This document shows, in pieces, positions 37,938 to 49,130 of a DNA stretch of 64,000 bases. A model generated the notes under the pieces. The model worked only from the letters and a program-made list of their open reading frames with translations. It had not been told where the DNA came from and did not search any database. How positions within the stretch are numbered: position 1 is the first letter of the stretch; the number at the start of each line of letters is the position of its first letter. The DNA comes from Hymenoscyphus infarciens (taxonomy: Eukaryota > Ascomycota > Leotiomycetes > Helotiales > Helotiaceae): positions 186,001 through 250,000 of the forward strand of contig LLCB01000021.1 in assembly GCA_001414345.1 (NCBI GenBank). Reading direction: 5' to 3'. The position numbers and the translations under genes were made by a program.

Positions 37938-38349
37938 TATAATAGTACGCTATCTTGAATTATTAGTATTTATAAAACTACTAATACCTCTAAGTACTAC
38001 TAATACTTTTAGACTAAGATTATAAATAACTAATACTTATATAAGCAAAGTATTAAAAGTATTAATATTTAATATTTATATATAAAAGAGATTAAGGTTT
38101 AGATATTATATATTTAGCTTTTTAGCTCTTATTATTTAGTATTAGCTATATTAGATAGAGCTTAGTTATTATTATTATTAGAACTTAGTAGCTTCCGACC
38201 TCTTATATATAAACGTTTATATTTAGTATAAAAGAGAGACAGTTTATTCTTTTCTTCTATATTAGTACCTAGTATTTATATATATTATTCTGTCTCGAAC
38301 GTACTCTTATATACTTCTTCGCTAGTAGTATATATTTCGTACTATTATA
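37938..38349 (-). repeat. R400 repeat copy E (plus a truncated tandem remnant)
   Basis: Minus-orientation copy, from TATAATAGTACGCTATCTTG to TTTCGTACTATTATA. The last ~85 bp are repeated once more at 38350-38435 (AGTACCTAGTATTTACG to TTTCGTACTATTATA), so the outer end is partially duplicated in tandem. Confidence 0.7.
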
Positions 38350-39080
38350 AGTACCTAGTATTTACGTATATTATTCTATCTCGAACGTACTCTTATATAT
38401 CTCTTTAGTAGTAGTATATCTTTCGTACTATTATACTAGTATACTTAAGCTTTAAATATACTATTATAATACTAGTTATAATATACGTAATAGCTAGTAT
38501 ACTTTCTATTAGATATACTTTCTACTAGATATATTAGATATTTCTATCTCTTCTATCTACGTACTTATATACTCTCTCTATATAAAAAGCCTCTTATAAA
38601 ATAAACTTTTACTTAATCGCTTAATTTATTCCTTACTTTTTTACTCTATTATACTTTTATAAAACTAGATAGTATCTAAAAAGAGAAGAGACTAGTTATA
38701 TAATTATATAATTCTAAGACTTAGAAAGCGTATTAGTCTTAGTATTATAGATTAGATAACTAGTAAACCTTAGAATAGTAAGTAAGAGTAAGTAAGCTTT
38801 AATACTACTAGTATTAGAAGTTAGATAATAAACTAGCTTTAGTATTAGAGCGAGTTAGCTTTAGCGCTACGTATACTAAGATTAAATAGTCGCGGCTTTT
38901 AGCGCTATATAGCTAGTATAGCTAGTATAAAGCTATTCTACTAGTATTTAAAGGGTTTTTTATACTATATTATTATTAGTTCTTAGATTTTTATAAATCA
39001 GACGCGTTTCTTACTAATTATCTAGTAGAAACTGAGCTAGACTTAATAAAGGTTTTTTTTTAGCCTACTTTCTAAAAATG

Positions 39081-42000
39081 TTAAAGCGGCTCGTTATATA
39101 AGAGGCTAAGGACGGGAACTAAGATAACCCGGGTCGCTCTTCCCGTCCTCTCCTCCAAAAACGTGACCGCCCTCCCCTCCCTTCCTTAAAAATTAAACAA
39201 ACAGCAGAAAAAGAATTACGAAGCATCCCAAAGCAGCAATTAAAACCACATTCAAATCACGCACCACCTGCACATACATATCAGCCCTCCACCATACTTA
39301 CCATACCCTCGAAAGTGGCCTGGCCACAGCAAGAAAGTCTACTTGTAAGTACCGGTCTCATGGTCTATTTTTGCCACACCAACCTGGAACCCGGTGACGA
39401 TGACTTCTCCCTCTTGGGGTAAAGTCAATCAATATACCCCACGGATAAGAGAGTATAAGAGAGGATAAGAGAGGATGAGAAAGGATGAGAAATAAGAAAG
39501 TAGTGAACACGCGAGGTTGAACATCCTACTCAAATGTGAGGAACCAATGGATAAAGATTAGGTGTTGGAAGAATGCGGCGAATGAGAAAAAGGGAGTATG
39601 GGGGATATGGGGGAATTTTGTGAGGAGACGAATGAAAGGAATGAACCCGGAAGGGATGGAGATGCAGTGATGCATGCGTTGTTGGGTTTATCTCCTGGGG
39701 CTCTCTGTCGAGTACTAGTACTTCTTTCTAGAAGCCAAGCGGGTCTAGAGCCAGTGAGAGGGGGGAGTAGATCCGAGTGGTTGGATTTATTCTTTGGCTT
39801 CTGCTTGCTTGGGGGTTGACGGGGCTGGGTGTGGGATTGGAGGGGAGGAGTGGTATTGGGTATTGGGGAGGTATGTGTTCCGTTCCGTACTCGGTAGATG
39901 CGATGTTCCTTTTGACATGTGTGGATTGGGGATTGGAGGTATGGGGTGGTGTTTGTATGTATGGAGGGCTGACAGCGGGTCAGGCCGTGGGCGTTCTTTG
40001 GATGCGAAGAAGGGAGATACGAAGGTATCAGGATATTGATTATGAAGACGAGGCTGTGGTTCTTTGGATTGAGGGAATTGGGTATGCTGACATTATTGAG
40101 CCAAGGCGATTGTTTGAACGGATGACAATGAACTTGAACGTGGGTACTTCGTATATCGGGGCTTCGTGATAGGTGAGACGGGCATTTACGCAAGTATTGT
40201 ATTTGTATTTGTACTTTGGTCATGTCATCTTGTCAGAGGCGAAGATGATGTCTTTCTTGCGCGGCACTTTCGGCAAATTTCATCTCGAAAGAGGCGGTAC
40301 TTCATCCCCCTCAGTCACGATTGGATGGGGGGGGGATTGATTGTGATGTCTTCCATTTTCCTGGTTTCTGGTCTTGTCTTGCCTCTGCGGCCGTTTGGGT
40401 CCGGGGAAATGTCAGCCAGCCAGCCGTCCTGTCATCAAGTATTTGAATCTGCACCAGCGCCTGCCGTTGCCTATATGCCAGCCATGGTAAGGCAACCGGT
40501 AAGGCATCTGGTGAGTACTCCGTGAGGTATTTTTGTATGCAAGAACCTGATGTCGGAATAAGCCTATGGTGCTAGACGTACTGCTCTCACGGGACCAGAA
40601 TGGTGCGGTGTACGGAAACGGAACGGGTTGGTTCGGTCATTGGGCCTTGAATCGTCGGTGCACTACAAAATGTAATTTAATCGCGCAACGAGGCAACTCC
40701 TTGAAACCGGGGGGGGAGGCCTCAAATTCAATGCGTTGGGCCTGTATGAGGTTGTGATGCTGAACTTGTCTCCTTTTATATTTGCTCATCTTGAGGTTTT
40801 GAGTCTGAAGGGGATTGATGCCAAATATAATTTGTAGGTATGAATTGTGATGAATGAGATTGATCCTTTGCATTGCCAGTGTCACGGGCTAGCCATAGGC
40901 GGTGGTGATTGTAAAGTCAGCCGACGTCAAGGGGAAGAGCAGACTCTGCCCAAGAACGGACACGGCCAGGGCTGCGGCGATCAGTTGGGCTGGAATGACG
41001 AGGCTGTGATGAATGGACACCACTCTAAGATTTACTTACTCGTATACCCAACGCGCAAAGCTAAATACACCTTTTAATTTCAATCCAACAATCCAAAAAT
41101 CCAAGTGGCTGGAGAAATTATAAGAGAGAGAAAAGATTGAGGAAAAAGTCGGGATTTGGTTTGTAGGAGTTTGTGGCGGTCAGCAGCTGAATTTGGAGAC
41201 CTGAGGAATGTGCGAAGCGAATCAGTTTTTGGCCCCTCTTTCAGGCTGGCTTGAGGTGGACGACGCGACGGCATCATCAGGCTCGACAAAGTACTTTCCA
41301 TTACCCCTTGACACTTTTACCCCTTCACACTCAGCTGGAGATGCGTGCGCCCTTTGGTAAGTGACCGTGCATAGTCGAAAGCAGGAAAGGCTTTGGAGTG
41401 GATTGGAATAGGGGATAGGGCATAAAGGAGAAATAAGGAGTTTGCAGAGAGAAAGGGGGAGAGAAAATGATGAGATGACTACAAGAACCTACTAGTATTC
41501 AAGGCCTTTCGTGGGGGTGTTGAACTTGAGGGATATCTTAGAGCTACTAGTACCTAGAGACTGGACTGGGTAGTAAAAATTAAAGCGAGCGTAGTATACA
41601 AACCCGAGGTGTAGCGTCTTTATTTTTATTACTTAGCATTACCTGTACTAGTAACTCCGGAAGGTAGGGGGAAAGTAGGGGGAAAGTAAGGGCAAACCGG
41701 TTGGCTTCATTATGCTGCCATATGCAGTTGGCCCAGACAAAGCATTGATTTGATGCAACCAACAAACACTCAAATTGAAGGACGGAAGACAAGTGAACCG
41801 CATTCTCGGAATGGAATCACCATTCTATTTTAGTCAACTCATAACCTTCCAATTGAATTAACAATAAAAATAAAAGGGTAGCTACAGCTCAGTTCAGAAG
41901 TTCTGGAATCCCATCCTCGCACTGGACTGGTGGACTGGTAGCTGCTGTACTGTACTCGAATACCACCTACACTACCGCACCTTCCACGCCTTCTTGTCGC

Positions 42001-42741
42001 TGTCCCAAAGAGGTTAGCGCCCCACCTTTGGCGCTAAAAGGACCAAGCGAGAAAGCAGTGCAGTCTTGGGTCTGCACCATCCTCTTCTACTCTGTCTCAA
42101 TCAAGGACTCTCTCCCCACCATCAATCCCTCTCGACGACGAAAGTCATCACCCCCCCCAACATCTCATCCAACCTGGTTGACGACCGCAGTGTCTGAGGA
42201 CATTTGACATTTGCTCAACATCGTCTGCCAACATCACCACTCGTCCATTCTCCCTCTCCCCATCCCTCTAGCACCTCTACGGTCGCCCTTGAAGCAATAC
42301 CAGGTACGTACCGAAATACCACCCCCAATACACCGTCCCTCCTCCCATACCATACGTTCCCCTCGAGAATTCTTCACGTCTCAACGGCCACCCGACGAGC
42401 ACACATTCACGACTCCACAAGCACTGAATGCTTCGCCTCAATCTCCTTATTCACCTTTGCTGGATCAGTCGAACGCGTGCCTGAACCACACCGCTTCGTC
42501 CCCAGTGCCTTCCTTACCTTGCCTTGGTCTTCAGCTCCGCCTGGCCCTCAACCACCCACCACCTCACCCCCAATCAAAACAACACACTAACATCCTCTTC
42601 CTCAACTCTAGTTCTCCTCGATACCTCGTCCTCCCGCCGCCCACGATCTACTTGGTCGATCGATTAATACTCCAACAAACCACACACATCTACTCTTGTA
42701 TCGGTGCCTCCGATACCTAGAGTCCATCGTCCAGCCTCAAG
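39081..42741. other. Intergenic region between the RIP block and casein kinase I
   Basis: GC content returns abruptly at ~39,080. 39,330-41,300 is G/T-rich on the plus strand and yields long but domainless frames on both strands (e.g. 40223-39558 minus, 221 codons, Pro/Ser/His/Asn-rich), which I treat as composition artefacts. 42,060-42,741 is C/T-rich leader DNA of the kinase gene; a GTACGT donor near 42,303 and CAACTCTAG near 42,611 could mark a 5'-UTR intron, unproven. Confidence 0.5.
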
Positions 42742-44400
42742 ATGACTACTATGGTGAATCCACCCGCTTCCAAGTCGAAATCCAACCCTCTGGTTTATAC
42801 TCCCTTTCTTCAGCCTTCCATGAGCACCTTTTTGTTTACCTCTTCTGTATCGGTGCTCGGCTGCCAAAAGAGTCATAACCTTGATCCTTTCTCTCAGCCT
42901 TGTGTCCCCTCATCTTTCCTTTCCTATATATATACATGGGCCAACCGCTTCTATGCGCGGCCAACATGGTTGCGGGGTGCTAACGTGTTACTGGTAGGAT
43001 CTTCGCGTTGGTAACAAGTACCGTATCGGTCGAAAGATTGGTAGTGGTAGTTTCGGTGATATCTATCTCGGAACCAACATCATCTCCGGTGAAGAGATTG
43101 CCATCAAGCTCGAAAGCGTCAAGGCCAAGCACCCACAACTCGAGTATGAAGCCCGCGTCTACAAGTCCCTTGCTGGAGGTGTCGGTATTCCGTTTGTCCG
43201 CTGGTTCGGAACCGAGTGTGATTACAATGCCATGGTTTTGGATCTCCTGGGACCCAGTTTGGAGGATCTCTTCAACTTTTGCAACCGCAAGTTCTCCTTG
43301 AAGACCGTTCTTCTCTTGGCCGACCAACTCATCTCCCGTATCGAGTACATCCACGCCAAGTCCTTCATCCACCGTGATATCAAGCCCGACAACTTCCTCA
43401 TGGGTATTGGTAAGCGTGGTAACCAAGTTAACGTCATCGATTTCGGTTTGGCCAAGAAGTATCGTGACCCCAAGACTCACTTTCACATCCCATACCGTGA
43501 GAACAAGAACTTGACAGGTACCGCTCGTTATGCCTCGATCAACACTCACTTGGGAGTCGGTATGTTGGTCCATATCCATAGCACATTACAAAACTAACTT
43601 GATAGAACAATCCCGTCGCGATGACATGGAATCCCTCGGTTACGTTATGCTCTACTTCTGTCGTGGATCCCTCCCATGGCAAGGATTGAAGGCTGCCACC
43701 AAGAAGCAAAAGTACGACCGCATCATGGAGAAGAAGATGACCACCCCAACCGAAGTCCTCTGCCGTGGTTTCCCCAACGAGTTCGCCATCTACCTCAACT
43801 ACACCCGCTCCCTCCGTTTCGATGACAAGCCCGACTACTCGTACCTCCGAAAGATCTTCCGTGATCTCTTTGTCCGCGAGGGATTCCAATACGATTACGT
43901 CTTTGATTGGACCGTTTACAAATACCAGAAGAATGCTCAGGCCATTGCCCAAGCTGCTGGTCAACAACCCGCCCAAGATGAAGAGGAGAAGCCTCGCACA
44001 CGAACCAACGTTGCCACTGCCGGTGGAGCAGCCCCTCAACATGCATCTAGTGCATCCAAGCCTGGTGCGATCTCCGGATCCCGCCGCAAGGTGATTGAAC
44101 GTGGAGCCAGCGGTGCTGGTGTCGATACTCCAGATACCAACCGTGCTGTTGGAGGAAGTGATAGGATGTGAGTTTCTTGCCAGTTCCGGTTCCTTGTAAG
44201 GGATTGTTTTCCTCTTCGCGTTTAGTGTGCTTCGATGACGCTGGCCGCGAGGAGAACAGTATGCTGACTGGATGGCTGACGCTGTAGTCTCCGAAAATAG
44301 GCTGCGATCCGCTTCGAAAGGTGCAGCGACTGGAACTGGATATACTTCTGGCGGATACCGACCGGTGAAGCGAGAGGATCAACCGGGACAGTGGTATTGA
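42742..44400 (+). CDS. Casein kinase I (CK1 delta/epsilon, Hhp1/CK-1a type)
   Basis: Ser/Thr kinase of the CK1 family; fungal orthologues act in DNA-damage response, morphogenesis and, in Neurospora, clock-protein (FRQ) phosphorylation. Exons 42742-42753, 42998-43559, 43606-44167 and 44301-44400 give 411 aa. The first exon encodes only MTTM; its 244-nt intron ends after a GCTAACG branch site. The kinase domain covers residues ~12-280: Gly loop [10 protein letters not shown] (19-28), Lys41 in [13 protein letters not shown] with Asp131, DFG at 152-154, and the CK1 signature [21 protein letters not shown] in place of APE. The tail is Gln/Ala/Arg-rich and ends [10 protein letters not shown] chose the acceptor at 44300 over one at 44287 because it continues the frame to a typical fungal CK1 tail; the alternative would stop after ILRK. 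Very secure. Confidence 0.97.
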
Positions 44401-45747
44401 TTTACTTTCCTTGGGCGAGACTCACGATCGATTCGACTTTCGACGACTTTCGACTCACGGTAGTTTCGCTTTGACTGATCTCAACTCACCGCTGACCCAT
44501 ACCTGAACGTCTCTCGGCGATCTATTTGGTAATGGCTCGACATATCAAAAAACTCATCTCATTATGCTTACTTTCCTTGCGACTTTTCGATTTCTGGATT
44601 TCCAAAATGGCTCGAGCAGCTACGATCCTGGCCTGACTACTCACGTTCGAAGTGAGACTTGTCAGCCTGATCGTAGTAATCGAACGGCATGCCGATGTCA
44701 TTACATCCAATTTCGGAACAAAAAATGCAACACTTACGGCATGTCACACGAGAACATGATTCACACAACACTCGGCATAGCTAGTTACATGATGGTCACG
44801 AAGCACTAGGTTATATGGTCACTCAAGCTCGCTTGCATCACTCGACTTTCGTCTCCACGACCGATCTCGAAAGCATTCAGAGCAGACCCTCTGTCACCTG
44901 AGATACATGTTGTGTGCCACACATGATTTCCTATTTTCCTTTTTTTCTTTTCATTGCTTGGTTTTCGATTTTGTGGAAGAGAGCACGCCCGGGGTGGTTA
45001 ATTATTCGGGGAGGGAGCCTGGGATGAGGAATGTAGATGGAAAGGACCAAGAGCGAGCGCCCGCTCGACTGGATCATTCATCCGACATGGCACGGCATGT
45101 CCAACATACATTCTCCTGGGGTTAACTAATGGCAAACGGATTCTGGGGAGGTCTCATTGCGTTACTCATACTCGTGCGTGTTTCTCTTTCTTTTTGCTTG
45201 CGTGGTGGATGGGTGGGTGATGACGAAATGATTATCAAAGGGGATGATGACTCCACACGCGCGGTGTCTTCTGCATGATTGCTTGACCTCGTCAAGTGGT
45301 TTGTAAATTAGTTGAGCTTTTTGAAGAAAGGCCTACTCTGCTCTGCCATGATAATGCAACCAACCATGCCCAACTCGATGTTTCTCCTTGCTGTGATTTC
45401 CATGTAATTTAGGCATTTTTAAGGGAAGACTTATAGTTAGGTTTATGGCGAGTTGTTGATGTTATTAGAGCCTAACAAGTCTACACAACCCTTCCTTTAA
45501 GGGCAAGGATTATTCTATACGACACGTGAATCCATTTCAATCCCGGAAAGTGAAGAAAATGCGAGTGAGATAGAGGAGGGGGAGGCTCTACGGGGACAGA
45601 TGAATCGTTCGGATTTCCATGCCGCCTAGTGCCTAGGACTATAAGACCTTCTCTAGCTCTAAACGAAAGAAAAATCGCAAAGATATACAGAAAATGTAAA
45701 GAGGTCTAATCAGCTATTTTAACTGAACACTAGATCGACGCATCTAG
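44401..45747. other. Intergenic, 3' flank of casein kinase I
   Basis: Contains the 3' region of the kinase gene and short frames without domains (44564-44809, 44907-45125 plus; 44710-44522 minus). A T-rich run at 44,935-44,960 may lie in the 3' UTR. No gene or RNA supported. Confidence 0.5.
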
Positions 45748-45856
45748 ATGTTTTTGGTTGTGGTTATGGTTGTGGTTGTGGTTGTGGTTGTGATTGTGGT
45801 TGTGATTGTGGTTGTGGTTGTGATTGTGGTTGTGGTTGTAGTGGTTGTAGTTGTAG
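45748..45856 (+). repeat. (GTTGTG)n microsatellite
   Basis: About 100 bp of GTTGTG/GATTGTG hexamer-like repeats, which would read as poly-Val in one frame. It marks the left edge of the second RIP/AT block. Confidence 0.9.
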
Positions 45857-46243
45857 CTTTTTATCGAGTTTTGTTTTTACGACGGTTATCTTGTCAACTT
45901 ATCTCATGTATAATACTAATTAGGAATAGAATCTGAGGCTCGTGGAGAGGCTCGTAGAGAGGCTTGTAGAGAGGCTTGTGGAGGGGCTTGTAGAGGGGAA
46001 GATATTTATATTTATATTTATATTTATATATACTTTGTGTCTTGAGAGTGTTTAGTATATAGGGTTTATAGGGCTTAGGTTTTTCTGTTTGAGGTTTTAC
46101 TTTTTCTGTTTGGTTTTTAGTTATTTTGTTTAAGGTTAAGATATTAAGATGTTATTACGAGGAGTTAGTTTGTTAGTTTGTTAGTTTGTTAGTAAAAGGA
46201 TAGAATAGAGGAGAAGAAAGAAGGAAAGAGGAGAAGAAAGAAG

Positions 46244-46300
46244 GAGATAGAGATAGAGATAGAGATAGAGATAGAGATAGAGATAGAGATAGAGATAGAT
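46244..46300 (+). repeat. (AGAGAT)n microsatellite
   Basis: About nine uninterrupted hexamers, followed by AGATAGATAGA. The longest perfect microsatellite in the window. Confidence 0.95.
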
Positions 46301-46879
46301 AGATAGAAGTACTCTGTCGCTCTTTTTTTGAGGTAGATAAATCTAAGTCTAAGTCTAAGTCTACTACTAAGAGAAGAAGCACCCTTATATAGAGAAGAAG
46401 AAAGAGCTTAATAGAAAGTTTATATTAAGCTCCTTTTTCAACTCTCCTCTCCTCTCTCTTTATAATACGCTTCCTAGAATTAGACTATACTTTAAGCCTT
46501 CTAAAAAAGTATAATAGCAAAGAGTACTTACGCTTTTTACTCTTCGATTAATAAGCTACTTAGAGAGCTTTCTAATTAGCTTAGAAAGATATATATAAGA
46601 GTAAAGAGTAAGATACTTTAAAGCTAGTAAGTAAATAGAGAAATTCTTAAAATAGAGTTAATATAATAAGAAGTAGTAGATTATAGATCTAAAAGATAGT
46701 ATTTAGAGGAAATAATACTTTTAATTTAAGTGTCTTTCGCGCTCTTTTTACGCTTATATCCTCTTTTATAAGCTTGTTTTTAAATAATATCGTTTTTCTA
46801 GAACTTTACTTTATCTATTTTCCTATAAAAGAAGAGTACGAGAGAGTAAAGCTAACTCTCTTCTATAAACGGATTATTC

Positions 46880-47467
46880 TATTCTATCGAGTACGCTAGC
46901 AGAGGCCTCTAGTGTACTAAGTACGCTACTACGTGATTTACTCTCAAATTCCCTTTATATATTAGTATAAGACTTACGTCTTTTCTAGAGAGGCTAGTCT
47001 CTATAGGACTCTCTAGTAGAAGAGACACTCTCTCACGCCTATCTACTAGAAGTAAGCGTAGATATATATAAAAGTAAAAATGAAAAGTTCTTAGATTTAA
47101 GCTTTTTAAGCTAAGAGAGACACTCTTCTACGCTAGGAGTAAGCGTAGATATATATAAAGGTGAAAATAGATTTAGTAGATAATTATAAAAAGTTCTTAG
47201 AGTTATACTTTTTAAGCTTTAAATAAACTTTTTAGACGCTTTATTCGATTATATTATTTATTAATTTGTTATTATTATAAGCTTTATTTTTTTTTTCTTT
47301 CTAATTTTATATATTATTAGCGTCTTAGTATAAATTTACTTCTTAGATAGAACTAATCCTTTTTAGAAAGATAGTAGCGAGTATTCTTAAGTAAGAGTGA
47401 ATATATTAAAATTCTCGCTAATTCTATACGCTAGCATAGGTACTATACTAGCGTACTCGACAGAATA
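46880..47467. repeat. Small TIR element (~0.59 kb), MITE-like
   Basis: TATTCTATCGAGTACGCTAG at the left end is matched by CTAGCGTACTCGACAGAATA at the right end (one mismatch in 20). If the outer TA on each side is the target duplication, the TIR is 18 bp and the insertion fits the Tc1/mariner TA rule. The interior is AT-rich and non-coding. Confidence 0.6.
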
Positions 47468-47757
47468 CTATGGGATGGACTTAATTGATTCACGTGACCT
47501 TCGTAAGTTGACTTCTTTATATTACTCTCTATAAGTCGACTTCTATAAGTTCCTTCTCATAGTCTAGCTTTAACTCTAGAAGCTACAGATGCGAACCTTA
47601 GCAAGTGAAACAGGTCACGAGAGTATTTGACTTTGTAAGTTACTCTGTTCATTTATTTAAGCTAGAATAACTCAAAAGTATTAGAAGAGAGTAGGAGCGT
47701 GACTCCTCTGCGACCGAGCTGAAGAGACGAGGTAGAGCGTCCTAGATACACCTAAAT

Positions 47758-47931
47758 CGCAAATCGCAAATCGCAAATCGTAAATTACAAAGTCGAGCTA
47801 AAGTAGAACTTAATAATTATATTATCTAAGCCCTTTATTAAGGGGTAGGAGAGCATTTTACTACTTCTTAGTCTCTCTCTCTCGCTACTCTTTCCTTCTT
47901 TAGTATATTATATAAATATAAAAGTATAAAA

Positions 47932-47964
<33 letters not shown>

Positions 47965-48285
47965 CGAGTAAACATTTCAGTGGAAAGTTTTTCCTAGCGT
48001 GGGTAAGAGGAGTATAGCAAAAGTAGTAAACAATCCTCTCCCTCTCTCTAGAAATAATAGTAAGGAGACGATAGCGAGAGAGCGATAGTAAGAGAGCAAT
48101 GTTACTACTATACACGTGATATATATTTTTATTTTCCCTCTCTATTCTCTAATTAGCTAGTTACTATAGTTAAGACTATCTAATCTAAATATAGAGAGAG
48201 AGAATTTAAATTAGAAATTATTCTCTTTTATACTTATAGAAAGTAATATTTTACGATTTACGATTTCCTATTTACGATTTAGTTA
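47758..48285. repeat. Heptamer-flanked segment, possible inverted element
   Basis: (AAATCGC)n-type units at 47,758-47,785 are mirrored in reverse complement at 48,250-48,282 (ACGATTTACGATTT, then CTATTTACGATTTAG). These may be subterminal repeats of a ~0.5-kb element. The match is loose and no target duplication was found. Confidence 0.3.
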
Positions 48286-49130
48286 ATCCGACTTTTTAGT
48301 GTATTTAGAATACCGTACGAGAGAGGTCACCTCTTCTAAGAGTGAAGATATACATAGTAGCTCTCTATTGAAATACTTTATACTTGTCTATTTAAGAAAA
48401 TAGTGTTTTATATTTATACTTACACTTATAATACGTCACCTTTTTTCTAACTAATGTCTATTCAAAGTTTCCTTATTTAAGTCGATATATGGATTAACTT
48501 GAGAAGTGGTGCTCTTTATAGTAGTCTTTGAATATACTTACTATTAACTCTTAACTTTGTACTTTATCTTATCTTCATCTGTTAGTCTTAGTATTACTAG
48601 TAGTATTATTATAGTAAAATACTATAGTATTTTAAATAAATAAATAGTATATATTTATTTTTAAACCTAAGATTATTACTATACTATACTTCTTATTTAA
48701 TATTATAACGGTACTAATCGTATACTATTTAATAACTCGCGTACTAAAACTCAAAAATAAAGTTATTCTCACTTTTATTAAGATAAGGTCTATATAAAGA
48801 TTTTAAGACTATTTTAGAAGCTATTAATATAATATAATTCTTTTTAAAGTACTCTATTTAATTAACTCTATAAATCTAGCTATTTAGATATATACTTTCT
48901 ACTTTATACGCTATATAATATAATTCTAAAGTATAAGACTAAAAATAAGTAGGTTTAAAATCTAGAGTAAAAAGCACTAAAAAGCTTAAATCTAATAGGC
49001 TTAGCAATACTATAGTATTATTATAATATTAATTAAAATACTAATAATATTAATAGTAATACGATTAAATATTGTTAGGATTATGTAGTGTAAATAGTAT
49101 GTATTAAACTCTATTTTCAACGATATAGCG

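Larger units (their letters stand above)
20885..39080. other. 18-kb AT-rich RIP block (transposon graveyard)
   Basis: Extremely AT-rich DNA dominated by TA, with CpA and TpG almost absent while CpG, CpT and ApG persist. This is the product expected from C-to-T change in CpA context on both strands. Recognisable contents are listed separately: repeats at 21.3-22.4 kb, five ~0.4-kb repeats, inverted arms, a Ty3/gypsy relic and a LINE relic. Residual stretches (22.4-22.5, 38.44-39.08 kb) show nothing further. No intact reading frame of biological length exists in it. Confidence 0.9.
45990..49130. other. Second AT-rich RIP/microsatellite block (~3.1 kb)
   Basis: AT-rich with reduced CpA/TpG, but less saturated than the 20.9-39.1 kb block. 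It includes TTAGTTTG repeats (46,163-46,193), (AGAGAT)n, an (AG)n run at 47,933-47,957 and small inverted-repeat elements listed separately. Repeated words such as AGTAAGCGTAGATATATATA occur at 47,050 and 47,140 within it. No protein remnant recognised. Confidence 0.75.

Noticed and set aside
39558..40223. 221-codon minus-strand frame and overlapping plus-strand frames
   Set aside because: Compositionally biased G/T-rich strand giving long frames on both strands; no recognisable domain.
42211..42720. Long frame in the casein kinase I leader
   Set aside because: It has no ATG at its beginning (starts at TTG), is Pro/Ser-rich from C/T-rich leader DNA and precedes the real start by a few bases.
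45748..45936. Frame encoding poly-Val
   Set aside because: Direct translation of a GTTGTG microsatellite.
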